The translations under genes and the position numbers were made by a program. From NCBI GenBank assembly GCA_016800925.1, contig JABCPU010000090.1, positions 124,001-188,000 on the forward strand: a stretch of DNA of 64,000 bases, read 5' to 3'. Under the pieces are notes generated by a model. That model made no database searches, had not been told where the DNA came from, and worked only from the letters and a program-made list of their open reading frames with translations. Shown here piece after piece: positions 1 through 11,790 of this stretch (positions are counted from its first letter, which is position 1; every line of letters starts with the position of its first letter). This stretch comes from Suillus spraguei (lineage: Eukaryota; Basidiomycota; Agaricomycetes; Boletales; Suillaceae).

Positions 1-542
1 ACAGTAGTTCCAAGTCTGAGACAACAGTAACGGAACCATCTCGGAACCGGAATGATATAACACAGCTGTAAGTACTATTTTGGTTGACTACATCTAATCT
101 TATCGCCATCATCGACTTATGTCCTATCGTACGTATGTACACATCATATCGATTAACACTTGGTGCCGAACTATCAGCATGTTCAAGCAGATCGGTAGAC
201 GTGGTTGGTTTAAAAGCGAGGACGTCTACTAGGTCTGGGTCAAGGGGCAGCCGTAACAACCAAATCAGCCCTACCCTGAAGAAGTGACAAATACACCTAG
301 TTACTCCTACTTGTTCATCAGCATCCCAGAAACAACGCCATAGCGAGCGAACATTCATCTTCATCTATGATAGGCCTGCGCCGGCCCTGCACAAAACAAT
401 ATCCTCGAGCCTCAAGGAAACTGCCAGGCAACCCGATTACCAAAAAAAGAGGTAATAAGTATAACTATCGAACACAGCCACACATAAGTAACATGCACAC
501 GACGTGCCGCACTCACTAAACTGTTGCTTCCATCTGACCTCA
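1..542. other. No gene seen
   Basis: Only short unconvincing reading frames on both strands. It is the upstream region of the gene starting at 543; no clear TATA box was found. Confidence 0.5.
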
Positions 543-2120
543 ATGGAACAAGAACAGGTGTCGCCTCCAAAATCAGAGCCGACCACCGGCATCGTTCCTC
601 GCTTTGTCAGGAGCTTTAGCAAGGCCAGCGCTACAACAGAGCAATCAACGTCAACCGCTCATGATGCAGACGCCCAGGGAGCGGCTTTATCGCCCTCCAC
701 TTCGAATTTTCCAAAAGCGAAAATAAACACAGTAGAGAAGTTCTTGAAGTATGCACGCAAGGCCAAGAAGCCAGGATTTCCTCCATCCTCCTGGTTCGTA
801 GGGGAAGGCAATCAAGGTCAACAACCGATCACTCCCACTGCTGCATCCCTTCCTGCTCCCCCCATCATTGATGATGAGATCCAGGAGGCAGGCAGCAGTG
901 TGACTGCTGATATCATTCAATTTGATACTGGAGAAGTCGGAGTTGAAAGCGAACCACCAGAACCTGTTACTCTCGCTCGAAAAATTCAAGCCATGATCGC
1001 ATCATTGCCCTCCTTACCAGCTGCCCTACCCACATCTTTCCATACTACATCGTCTGGAACCACAGTCATAGATTCCAATAACAACCCTTCAATTTCTTCC
1101 CCAGGATTTCCTGACTCAAAGTTGACGACATTCCTCACTTCATTTACCGTCATGAATGGGTCCATCGATCGTGGGAGAGAGTCTGTCTGGTCTGTGTTAG
1201 ACCGATTGCGATCCCCTCTAACAAAGAGGGACGGCACCGCTGAGCCGAGTGCAGAGGAGCTGCGCACTGGCGCGGAGTATGAAGATGACAATGGATCGGT
1301 GATGATGTACGGGCCCTTGGAACCCACGGAGGACTCGGAAATAGAGATCGCGCGCTCTGAAATTGTCTCACTCAATGGAGATGGAGAAGAGATCCGCACA
1401 CCCCAGCTGACTTTCGTTCCCCTTCCATCAGAGTCAATCGAACAAGTCCTTGCCCAGAGCGAGAGTTCCGATAGACGCAAGGGGAAACAAAGGGCGGACC
1501 CTGAGCAGTTCGCATCTAGCAGCAGAGTCCAACCAGAGGACACGACTGCTGTTGGTGCAAACGAGCCAGTTGAATATCGTGTCTGGCTCCCGTCGCCCAC
1601 AAAGATATCCATTCAGGCGATGTGGTGGGGGTTCCGAATGTAGGCGTTTTTATTGATATAATCACGCACCTCAAAACTAATGCGGCTGATCTTAGTTACC
1701 TTCCGCCTCCTGTGCTCGACGCTCTCAATGACAAACAGCTCGAAGCTGCGAAACGCGCTGCCATGATTACAACTGCATTGAAGTGGCTACTGGATCATCT
1801 ACCCATCTCGCTCATGCCGCCACAGCTGCGTGCCCCGATGAGTTTTCTTCGCCGACTTGTACCGTACCTGGGCTACATCGGAGGCTTTATTGCCTGGAGC
1901 TGGTCAGCAGTCAAAGTTTTTGATAAAGGTACGTACCATTCATCGACGTGACCAAATCTTGACTGATTGCTATCACAATATTCCATCAAATCTAGGGTAC
2001 GGAGTAGTTCTCACCGCTACTTGGCTCCTCCCAATCGCCCTCATACCGGGAACTTGGGAGGCGACGGACTTTCCATCGTTGCAAGCGGAACCCCAGACCC
2101 CTGCTTGGTCGAAGTATTAG
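543..2120 (+). CDS. Conserved hypothetical protein, 482 aa, hydrophobic C-terminus
   Basis: Three exons fit: 543-1554, 1617-1928 and 1996-2120, giving 482 residues. The start at 543 is the first ATG in the frame. The first 340 residues are polar and low in complexity (Ser/Thr/Pro/Glu), probably disordered. The last ~140 are compact and conserved-looking: an amphipathic helical part, a Pro/Leu-rich stretch, then two hydrophobic segments (around YLGYIGGFIAWSW and VLTATWLLPIALIP) separated by the last intron, which could be a membrane hairpin. The first intron is inferred from the frame change; a shorter intron 1579-1616 would also restore frame. I recognise no known domain and assign no function. 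Confidence 0.65.
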
Positions 2121-2541
2121 CACTAGTCTTGTTGTTCGATGTTTCTTGGACTGGCAACTTTTTGCGATTTACTGCACACAGGAACTGTATCGTTAGTCAT
2201 CAGGTCTGTAGCTGTATAGACATGTCTTGTACTTGCTTCAATGATGTGTGTTTTGATCTGCTCATCAAGTATGGTAGTAATACAGCCTAACGGAAGCTGT
2301 ATCTGCCATATAATATTCAATCACTATTCGAATCAGAAAAGGAGCGGTCCTTTTGCTTCCTGTGCCATGAAGGCACCTTAACAACGAACTGAGCCTTCGT
2401 CGCAACTTACAAGCTTCGATTTAAATTCTCGTACGTCACCCTTCCAGACAATTATCACCAAGATTATTTCTAACCACACCCTCGAACCCAGCTGGTACTT
2501 TCAGTTGGTTCGTTGCATCTCGCATATCACAGCTTTTGTCA
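2121..2541. other. Intergenic, no gene seen
   Basis: About 420 bases between the hypothetical gene and the NACHT relic. Nothing recognisable. Confidence 0.5.
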
Positions 2542-4246
2542 ATGAGTGACGACCAATGTCAGTACTTCCATCTCTCGCATGCTCTCTAACCTCTTTGGCA
2601 GTTCTTGAAGGAGCTTGGGAGAGGCTGTCCCAGGTTGCTGTCACGGGTGCTCAATACAACTCCGGTAAACGCCAGCCCCACCCGAAATGTTTGCAAGGCA
2701 CTCGGGTGGATCTCCTCAAATACATCCACGGATTCCTGGACGATACAGGGAAGAATCATCTCATTTGGCTGCATGGCACGGCTGGCGTTGGAAAGTCTGC
2801 CGTTGCATTCACAGTAGCTGATAAGATGAGAGGTCTAAAAGTGACTGAAGAGACGAGTGTCGAAAAGCAGCTAGCGGAAACATTCTTTTTCTCGCGCAAG
2901 CATACCAATCGTTGCACAGCAGGATATTTCTTTGCGACGCTTGTCGACCAGCTTGTCACCAATTTTCCAAACGTCCGGAAGGACGTGAGCAGAATCATCC
3001 GCGACAATCCCGCGTTACTAGATCCAGATGCGCCTATTTGCGACCAAATGGAGGCTTTCACTTTCTTTCTTCGACCTCTTCGGAAACTCCAATCCAGACT
3101 GTACGGGCATGCACCTTTGTCGTTTGTTATCTATGCTCTTGATGAATGCATATCCGAATCCGAGCTTACTGATCTCATCCTTTCCCTTGCGCGGGCTCTT
3201 CGCGAGCCTGACATTCCTGTGACCCACGTTTTGCTCACAAGTTGCTCAGAATCCCATATCTCTAGAATCTTTCAGAATGAAGAGGTGGACCCGTTGGTGC
3301 ACGAGATACCTGTGAGAACTTCTGGGAAGGGTGGCATCATCTCGTTAGACGGCACAGACGTTGACAACGACATCTGTACTTTCTTGCGGCATTCCTTCAA
3401 AGAGCTGAAAAGTCGCCGTCCCTATTTTCCTTAGCCGTCGGAGGCTGACCTTGCGAAGCTAGCGAGCCAAGCGGGCAGACGTTTTATTGTGCCGTCTACG
3501 ATGATAAAATTCATTATCGACCATGAAGACAATGATCCGCATGATCGGTTGCAACTGATGCTCAAGCTGACGAACAAACTGTTACCAGGAACGGAGATGT
3601 ATAAGTTATACGATTGTATACTCTCTACGTGTGCCGACCCCAAGCGGGCATACCTGCACTTATCCCTCGTTGCTGCCCTCACAGACCCTCCGCCCGTCTC
3701 GCAAATCTCAATATTTTTTGGCCCTGGATTGGGCAGGGATGTACAGGAAACGCTGATGCAGCTGCGGTCCGTCATGAATATCCCTACGGACAGCACTCTC
3801 CCTGTGAATATATATCACTCGTCCGTTCGGGACTATGTTTCCGACCCGTCAAACTGCGGCCTCCCTCAAGTACGTGGTATCACATCACCTCACTCCTTAC
3901 TTGCTGATTCGGCTCTTCGCTTGATGATGAAAGAGATTCCAGAAAGCACGGCCCTCTTGGATGCACTCTCAGAACCGAAGAAGCAAAGCAAAGCAAAGCT
4001 ATGCAACCTGAGGACCCCCATAGGTTACAACACTCCTTAGCGTTCCTTATTCAACCACCAGAGCCACTGTCAGCTGTCATCTGCATGCTGTGGCTTCGAG
4101 GGAACTGCACCTCAGATTTACAATCATGGCTAGGGACTGTGGATGGGAATACCTGGTTACAGACACAAGGAGGACGAGACTGGCTGCAGATCCAGGGTGG
4201 ACGAGACTGTAGCCACAACCGATATCACCTTATGTTTAGTCCATGA
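2542..4246 (+). pseudogene. NACHT-domain NTPase (fungal NLR-like), disrupted
   Basis: Proteins of this type are STAND NTPases used by fungi as nucleotide-dependent switches in self/non-self or invader sensing. A likely short first exon (2542-2557) joins 2602 onward. The NACHT domain shows a Walker A motif GTAGVGKS near 2779-2803 and a Walker B-like stretch FVIYALDE near 3122-3150. The frame is then stopped by TAG at 3432-3434, directly before Pro-Ser; relatives usually have Trp-Pro there, so a Trp codon probably became a stop. The same frame stays open from 3435 to 4040 with clear family character. A further frame change near 4000 leads to a C-terminal piece ending in short Trp/Gly repeats. 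The stop and the frame change both argue for a relic, though a truncated NACHT-only product is possible. Confidence 0.7.
4151..4210 (+). repeat. Remnant of short coding repeat (WLQTQGGRD type)
   Basis: Two adjacent copies of a nine- to ten-residue unit, WLQTQGGRD and WLQIQGGRD, are encoded in the +2 frame at the end of the NACHT relic. Such tandem units are a plausible leftover of the C-terminal sensor or repeat region of the parent protein. Confidence 0.55.
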
Positions 4247-5914
4247 CGTGACGCCTTGGAATGCTCAGTCCGGACTCCTGAGTCGTTGACGTGCAACCTG
4301 GTGCTAGCACTCACGAACGTTGGACCTATTGTCAATCTCTAGTTCTCGCGATCTCCTGAGCAGTTGCATGTTTGCACTATCATTCCGTAGGTTGATGACG
4401 AGACTACGTATTTTTCCATCTGCTGTTTTTACCCGTTATGTAATTTATGGTATTTCATAGCCCACCACCCTGCCAAGCCCTGACCCCTAACTACAATCGA
4501 TAGCCGTGGATAAGTGAATCCAAGGCAACGCTTAATGCTGAAACTCGTCGGTCCTGCTACTAATCTTGCCGCCCTTCTTCGACAGCCAACCCTGCGCTCA
4601 GACCATATTTTGTATCTGTTGCTCTGTGACTAACATCATGTTGCTTTGTGAATTTAGCGGGACACGAGCCACAGCCTTTGGATCCCGTCAGCAATTGTCT
4701 TTGACGCTTCACGCAAGGCGAATCCTTTTGCAAGATAGCCGACGTGAAGGTGACGGACATAGATATGCTTTCGCTCGAGAGATGGGTCGCATGTGTCCTC
4801 GTGTGAAAAGTAAAAACTCTTCGAGCAAGTTCAGTTTCTGTAAAAAGGCGTCAACGACTTCTGTTCCCGTCGGACTTTTCGCTCGTCACATTGCCCCTTC
4901 TCTTCCCTTCCACCCATTTCACTTACGCAGGTTTGCTGGGTGTGATGATGCTCCTCGCTTCACCACCCTTTCATGTATGTACCGTCTGACCCGCTCTGTG
5001 CACATATTCAGTTGCACCATCTTCAGCTGTACTGTATGACTGCACGAACAAGAGGTAGATTCAGACGATGGGATGCCACGGACGCGCAAAGGAGAATAAA
5101 GGACGAGGGAACACATTTTTTGGGCTTTGATGAAGGGATAGCTGAGAATCCACATAGAGAGGCGAGCGGGCAGGGAACCATGAAGACGGAAAACTGGGGC
5201 ACCAGTACGAGTAGGGAAGACTGCGCTGCGATTTATTCTCTTTATGCACTTTCTTCTCTTCACAGCAGATTCATCGACCTTGTCATCTTTGTCATCACTC
5301 TTGTCTTCGCCAGACGGACCTTTACGTCTTATCCTTGTCCATTGATAAATCGTCTAGCAGGCACCAGTGACTCGGAAAATTAACGGAGCCTGTGCAGCTA
5401 AAGAATATGTCGCTGCATAGGACAGAAAAGGACAACCAGTGCCAGTACGACAAGACGCATCTTGAAAGCAACAGTGACATGCCTCTTGGAAAGCTGTAAC
5501 GAAGAGTGAACTTCTCGGTGCTGGTGGTAGATGGCCCGTTGTTGTGTTTCATGTAGGCAAATCCTCCGCCTTCTCTTTGTCCAGGCCCTTGATTACAAGT
5601 GGTGATACCTGCTACTTTCTGCACATCTTCACAGATAGTAGCTCAACGAATGATCGTCCGTCTTTGCCAGTTCCGCTGAGTCCAGCCTGGATAATTTTAT
5701 TGTCTGTACGACACTGACACGGCTGAGAATCGAGACCTATGACGTTTCCCGACAAGTATAAATGGACCCAAGCCAGGCTTCGGTTGGGATATGGTCGTGC
5801 CATAGCATTGATTGCGGGAAAATATTGGAGCTGATTCTTGGGAGTTCAGAACCTAAACCACCTGAATGTGCGCTAAATCAGGCGCTTTTTATACCCGATA
5901 TGGAAAGTAAGTAC
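4247..5914. other. Gene-poor 1.7 kb stretch
   Basis: Several overlapping frames of 60-160 codons occur on both strands, but none shows domain character or consistent splice structure. I see no supported gene. Confidence 0.45.
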
Positions 5915-5966
5915 TGACGTCATGGTCTACATCGACGTCACATCCATCCACACTCGCTATATAAAC
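5915..5966 (+). promoter_or_regulatory. CRE-like sites and TATA box upstream of the BLI-3-like gene
   Basis: A perfect TGACGTCA palindrome lies at 5915-5922 and a second GACGTCA half at about 5934-5940, followed by a TATATAAA box at 5958-5965, 66-73 bases before the ATG at 6031. CRE/ATF-type sites are bound by bZIP stress factors in fungi, which would fit a stress- or light-induced flavin protein. The regulatory role is inferred. Confidence 0.5.
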
Positions 5967-6030
5967 CCCAAATCCTTTCGTCCACAGACCATATCCTCCT
6001 TCACCTAAACTATCATATCAACTTTACAAC

Positions 6031-6863
6031 ATGTCCGATTTGAGTCCAGAACAAGCCCGCCTCGATCCCTACTCCAACCTCGCAGAAAATACGAATCTCT
6101 CTGTTCAGGAGAAGATCACTGGTGCGCTTTCTATTTCATGAATACCTGGTTCATGACATCGACAAGTCGTCAGACTTGCATACCGTCATCAAGATTGCAA
6201 AGACCGGAATGCTCGTCACGCGTGATGCAAATGGGAACTTGCATTCCCGAGCAATGACTCCTGCTACGCGTACGAATCCAATCTTCGTTGCATACCACTC
6301 TTCGTTCTAATATGCGCATTGCATTGGAAAGCATACAGCGACATGCAGCTGAACCTTGTGTTCCTCGCGAACAACGTGTCTCATAAGTTCGAGGAAATCG
6401 AGAATGATGCGCACGTCAATGTCAGCTTCTGTGATCCATCCTCCACAGACTGGGTGTCCTACTCCGGTAGAGCCAAAGTCACCCAGGACAAGGATTTGAT
6501 CGATAAGCATTGGTCCTCATCGTATGTCTGATTGTCTTATGCGTTGGCATATTTTGACTGGGCGCAGCATTACCGGCTATATCGGCGACCTGAAGGACGG
6601 TGTCCACAAGGGCGACAAGAATGACCCACGCGTCGCTGTGATCGAGGTCATTCCGGATGAGATAAAGTACTGGATCACGAAGCACTCTTCTGCAGTCCGT
6701 GCAGCGCAAGTCGCTTATGGCGCTGCCACAGGCAAGGCTACGGCTCCTGGACAGTTGCGCATCATCACTAAGGAAGAGGTTAGTGTTCATGTGAATGAAG
6801 AGTCAATCCCTGTTCAATATTTATCTGTAGGTTCAAATTGCGCAAGGACTTCAATCCAAGTAG
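6031..6863 (+). CDS. BLI-3-like FMN-binding split-barrel protein
   Basis: Five exons (6031-6121, 6174-6269, 6332-6521, 6568-6778, 6831-6863) give 206 residues. The protein belongs to the pyridoxamine-5'-phosphate oxidase-like split-barrel group that includes Neurospora BLI-3 and bacterial general stress protein 26. Visible hallmarks are the opening helix EKITDLHTVI, the strand GMLVTRDANGNLHSRAM, FLANNVSHKFEEIENDAHVN, and WVSYSGRAKV before a conserved DKHW. These proteins bind FMN or a related flavin; the reaction is unknown. Introns are 46-62 nt with normal GT-AG ends. The promoter carries CRE-like sites and a TATA box, consistent with strong regulated expression. Confidence 0.88.
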
Positions 6864-7001
6864 TTCTTTTGTGGCCGTCATATTTGCATTACCTTGTGAG
6901 GTCTGCTCTGTACATCAGAAGTTTCTGTTCAACACAAGTACCACTAGGGAGCAAATTAATTTATGTGTATTCCATATGTCCTGTGAATTCTAATTGTTAT
7001 A

Positions 7002-9359
7002 TCATAAGTGGCGACTTCCCTTTCTGCTAGTCTGAGGAGATGATAGGCGATGAGACGACAAGGAATCCTGCTTCTCGTGCATGGCCTCGGCATAACTGTC
7101 GTGGATTTCAGAACCACAGCGCAAGGCAAGGGAAAGGTACTATACAGGAGTTTGTATCTAACTAATTCTTCCTCAAGCTCTTCGTTTCGTAGCCGAGCCA
7201 TTACAAGCTGGTTCTGAATGACCGCTCAGTCAATGTGTTAACTAACAACGTTTGGGTTATAACTTACAAGGATTTCGACATGCTCTGCATTTAATTGCGC
7301 CATATTCGTATCAAGCTCTTTCCTGTCATTGCAGTCTACGTATTCAGAAATAACCAGCTGTACTTGCCGCAAGTACTCACACCTGCGCGGACAAGCTGCG
7401 ATTGTTGTTTCGCAACGTGTCGATCTCGATAGCATGTGCATCTCGAGTCCGAACAAGGTCCTCATACTCGTGCGAGTAAGTGTCCAACATGAATGGTGTG
7501 ATCTTCATAGAGATGGCGTCCAGCACGAATGCGTCTACATCATACTTAACGCTCTTATCGGGACTAGTGATGTGATCTTCAAGTGATTTCAAAGGTTCGA
7601 TCTATAAATTTTAATATGAATCAGAACGCAACGATAAGATAGCGTGACTTACCTTGTACCGATCAAAAATATTGATCTTCAGGAACGCGAGGATATCATC
7701 AAACTTGAGGGTAAGTAGCTCGTCTTCATTCTTCTGGAGCAGGACAATGCTGAATGCAAAGATGGCTTCTATTCCACTGGCCAAACAATTGTCGTATATC
7801 CGGACTACAATTTCTAGTGGAAACCTGGAGTTCCACCACTAAGTTACGTTATGCACCTTGAAAATTGCAGACTTACCGATAGCTAAAGAGCGTTAGAAAC
7901 CACTGCGAGCAGAACATGCTAGATTTAATGCCTTGTCTAAGGAAATGAACGTGAAGCACGGGTAGTAGTTCTTCTATCAATCGATCGAACTGTTGTCCCT
8001 TGAGACAGTGATCGCAGACCCAGCTGAGGGGCATACCTGGTACTAACATCAGAGAGTAAGTAAGTGAAAATGGGTACTGTATTAGATCTCTACATACAAG
8101 CCGGAGCTGCAGTTTAGGCATCTCTGGGAGGAAATGACCCCGCAGATCATAAGAGTGCATCAACCTCACGAGGAGCGAGAAGGCCTCTTCGTCTGGCATC
8201 TGGGTCGTGTCGTAAAAAGTAAAACCAAATCGAATTGAACTGGAGCAATGAGAACCTCACATTGAGAAGGAGTACCGCCACGACGAAAGGAAGACCTTGA
8301 CAATAACCAACCTGAGGGTCGTATAACGAGTATGCTTTAAGAACGTTAAAAAGATGTTCTTGGCCGATGCCCTGCCCATCGGTAAAGAAATCGTGATGAG
8401 GAAAGGTTCTGTGAAGTCAAGGTCAAGACATCGATATGGACATCCAAAGAGAATTTGAACCTTCCAAGATCTCGCGTAATTGCCTTTTCGTGAGGACTGG
8501 ACTCCTTGAGGAGCGAAAGGTATGTATTCTCTAGTTCGGCATTCTTTGATGCTGCCCTGCCTCAAGCATCTTATCAGCGGTGGAGCCGAGTATCAGAAAG
8601 TACCATACATTAATTGCCACATCATTCCACGAAGCGCATCCGGAATCCCTTTCTCGATCGCTTTGGCTAACTTTTGGGGATTCGAGGCTGCGAAACCCTG
8701 GTAATCTACAATAAGGGATGAATACCGGATACAAGATCACTTAGAAAGTTGTCACATTACCTGAAACGACAGCTCCCCAGAAACCTGGCACTGGTGTCAG
8801 AACGGAAAATCGGTGCGTAGTTACTCTTACCCCAATCTATGCCTCCCTGTTCAGATTCTGTTGCCTCAGCACGTCGCTCGTTATGAAGGCGCAAAAACTC
8901 TTCGTGAAGCTTCTGCTGCCCTTCTCCAGCACTCCGTAATGCTTCTATACCGCCTTCATCGCGGGTACCCTGTGACCCGATACGCGCAAGGATATTACTG
9001 GCAGGAGCAGATGGTATCGTTATTGTCGAAGCAGACTTCTTATGTGAAAAATGACGTAAGGAAAAAAATGCTTTTGAGGATGTCGATGAAATAGTTGTCC
9101 TGCGGCTCAACCTTGGAAGCGTATCGTTCGTGCCTACCTCGGTAACAAGATTGGTATTTCCTGAGAGTGGAACGGTTGAGAAGCTTGGATCGTCATCAAG
9201 GATTACATCGTTATAGTCGGACTCTGCGACTGATTCCCTTGGGGAAAGCTCGTCGCATGTTAGGCTTCTTGGGGAAAGCAGAGTGTCGAGAGGTGAAGGT
9301 GGATCCGGTTTTGATACTACCGTAACAGAAACGTCGTTTCCGGTACTTTTGTCAGACAT
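7002..9359 (-). CDS. Rab GTPase-activating protein, TBC domain (Gyp5-like)
   Basis: TBC proteins speed GTP hydrolysis by Rab GTPases and so end vesicle-trafficking signals; Gyp5 acts in ER-Golgi and exocytic transport. Thirteen exons fit: 8831-9359, 8761-8784, 8609-8705, 8461-8556, 8261-8408, 8098-8199, 8037-8042, 7877-7989, 7653-7824, 7381-7601, 7268-7322, 7146-7213 and 7002-7095, giving 574 residues with all phases consistent. The N-terminal ~170 residues are Ser-rich and disordered. The TBC domain has the arginine finger (AITRDLGRTF) and glutamine finger (VGYCQGLPF). The C-terminus is a coiled coil (RNEELEEELVRYKLLYAEAM), as in Gyp5. One exon is only six bases, encoding Tyr-Gln of the conserved YQFDRL. 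Confidence 0.93.
8037..8042 (-). other. Six-base microexon in the TBC gene
   Basis: TACCAG on the minus strand, flanked by acceptor GTTAG and donor GTATGC, encodes Tyr-Gln and restores the family motif LRLYQFDRL. Skipping it would keep frame but delete the two conserved residues. Confidence 0.8.
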
Positions 9360-9707
9360 TTGAACAGATTATGCTGGAAGATGGTACATGGGTATCAAAC
9401 TGAACGCACACGACTTGTACTAGAACGAAGGTAACCTGTTTCAATCGTCTCACTCTCGATCATAGATTGTCACGTGCGCGCTGGCGAGTACTGAAACTTC
9501 AAAAATGCCATCGCTCATCTTTCAAAAATTCAATACCATCACTGACGAGGTATTGCAACGCTCATGGATTCAAAGCGCTCGCAGTGGTTTAGCCACGATT
9601 CTCATTGGACATAATCCCGTGCTTCATCACGCAGTCACTTCCCAAGCTGAATGGTAATGGTCTATTAATGCAGGACACGATTGCATCTGTGGTCCATTAA
9701 CTTTATC
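9360..9707. other. Divergent promoter region
   Basis: About 350 bases between the TBC gene (minus) and the first allantoinase (plus). No clear TATA box and no further gene seen. Confidence 0.55.
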
Positions 9708-11341
9708 ATGCTTCTCACTGTGACCAGTCACAATGTATTACTTCCTAACTTTGATCTACCACAGCCTGCGACGATCAATGTTGACCTCAAAACTGGCAAG
9801 ATAATCGAAGTCCGCTTGGGGTACGTTGGCAATGAGACGTGTAAGAAAAGCGGGGATCTACACTTCGTTGATGCTGGAGACAAATTTGTTCTTCCTGGGC
9901 TGGTCGAGTAGGGGTCGTTCTTCTTTACAAAGCACGATTGCTCATTATCATAATAACAGTGCCCATGTTCATCTAGAGGAACCCGGAAACCAAGACTGGG
10001 AAGGTTTTTGGACCGGCACACAAGCCGCGGCTGCTGGAGGCGTCACCACTCTAATTGATATGCCCGTCGATTCAAGTCCGCCCACTACTACATCAACGAA
10101 TCTTGATATTAAACGTCACTGTGCTCGTGGACAATGTTGGGTGGATGTTGGATTTTGGGGAGGAGCGATTCCTCAGAATCAAGTAAGTGCATCAGTACAT
10201 TACAGCATACCAGGTGTTTATCACATTCAGTTCGAGTTAGAACCCCTCTTATCCGCTGGTGTCAGAGGCTTCAAGTGCTTCTTGATAGACACAGGCATCG
10301 AGGTATTTCAAAGCCAAAATTCTGTGCATATCTATGTTTATACCTGCTTCACATAGGAATTCCCTCGTGTTTCTGAGGGTGACCTTCATATGCACATGCC
10401 CCATCTCCAAGTAGGGTTTTGTTGAGCATGAAAACGAACATCCTCTTACTGGTAGCATTTTTCAAAGAACTCTGTCATGATTTTCCACGCCGAAATGCAA
10501 ACCGCTTGTTCACCAGCCCGACGCCAGCTTAATCCACGGTCATACCTGGAATTCCTCTCTTCGCGTCCTAAGGAGCTTGAAATGGATGCCATCACTCTCA
10601 TCACTCGCCTCCAAGCAATGTATCCTTCAGTTTCCTGTCACATCGCCCATCTATCGGCCGCAGCCGCCTTACCCATGATCCGTGCTGCCAAGAACCGCGG
10701 ATCAAAGCTTTCCGTAGAAACATGTTTTCACTATCTATGTTTATCGGCAGAGGATATCCCAGATGGCGCAACCGAGTACAAATGCACTCCTCCGATCCGC
10801 GAGGATTCCAACAGAAATCTCCTCTGGAACGCTCTCGTGGATGGTACCATTGATTGTGTAGTCTCCGATCACAGTCCTTGTCTCATCGAGATGAAGGGGC
10901 TTGAACACGGCGATTTCATGGAAGCCTGGGGTGGTGTTAGTTCTCTAGGCCTTGGATTAAGCCTTCTATGGACAGAAGGAAGGAAGAGGGGGATCTCACT
11001 TGGACAGATCATCCGTTGGATGAGCGTTAAGAATGCGGAGTTAGCGGGACTGTCTGATACAAAGGGCCAGCTGAAAGTGGGATATGATGGTGACTTAGTG
11101 ATCTGGGATCCGGTACCAGAATTCAAGGTGAATTTTAGTTCTACTGCTTCTCCCGTAACGATGATCGATCGAGTGATAGGTTTCGAAAGAACATTTATAT
11201 TTCAAGAACAAGTTGACCCCATATGAAGGCATGACTTTGAGAGGCCTCGTACACAAGACATTCGTCCGTGGTAGATTGGCATACGATTCGGCGCTTCAAG
11301 ATGGTTTTACAGGTCTCCAGCCTTCTGGAAAGCTACTATAG
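9708..11341 (+). CDS. Allantoinase, copy 1
   Basis: Allantoinase opens the hydantoin ring of allantoin to allantoate in purine degradation, a nitrogen-salvage route. Six exons (9708-9907, 9960-10182, 10231-10302, 10357-10410, 10456-11127, 11180-11341) give 460 residues. The start is the first ATG in frame and matches the other copy. Metal-site residues of the amidohydrolase superfamily are visible: His-x-His in DAHVHL, the Lys expected to be carboxylated in GFKCFL, His in IFHAE, His in HIAHLS, and Asp in VVSDHSPC. Exon lengths match copy 2 except for one codon in the last exon; this supports the acceptor at 10455 rather than 10467. All its introns are GT-AG. It could in principle be a dihydropyrimidinase-like paralogue, but the motifs favour allantoinase. 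Confidence 0.9.
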
Positions 11342-11790
11342 GTGCTTGCGCGACAATCTTTACTTGTGTGCAATGTGTTGTGAACTGGGCAGAACTTTGC
11401 AGTCTCGAATTTACGAGGACCTGTGTTAGTTTGGTGATTGTCGAAAGTCTTTGAAATCACACTATCTGAGTACAAGCAGTAACAGTGAACTTTCTGTCAG
11501 GTAGACCAAGAAGGAAGTTTACACGGTAGAGCCACGATTAACTGATTGCGCGGCAGCAGGACCGAGCAATACATTAGTATCGAACACTGTCGTTGAACCA
11601 GCTGGGCTCGGCACCTAGTACTAAGTAGCAAGACTGACCCTGGATCACTACTTCGCACATCGCAGTACATACGATGTGAGTGTTTCATTCGTCATTTGTT
11701 TGGTATGTTTCAGAGCTTAATCATATCTGCAGTCGATCACGTTGCGCTGTGGCGGGCCGGCGTCCGTCAATTGAAACTTTCGATAAGACC
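11342..11790. other. Spacer between the allantoinase copies
   Basis: 450 bases with no reading frame of note. It must hold the terminator of copy 1 and the promoter of copy 2; no sharp signal was seen. Confidence 0.5.

Noticed and set aside
4566..5803. Possible genes on either strand in the 4.5-5.8 kb gap
   Set aside because: Frames overlap without domain signal, splice logic or codon regularity.
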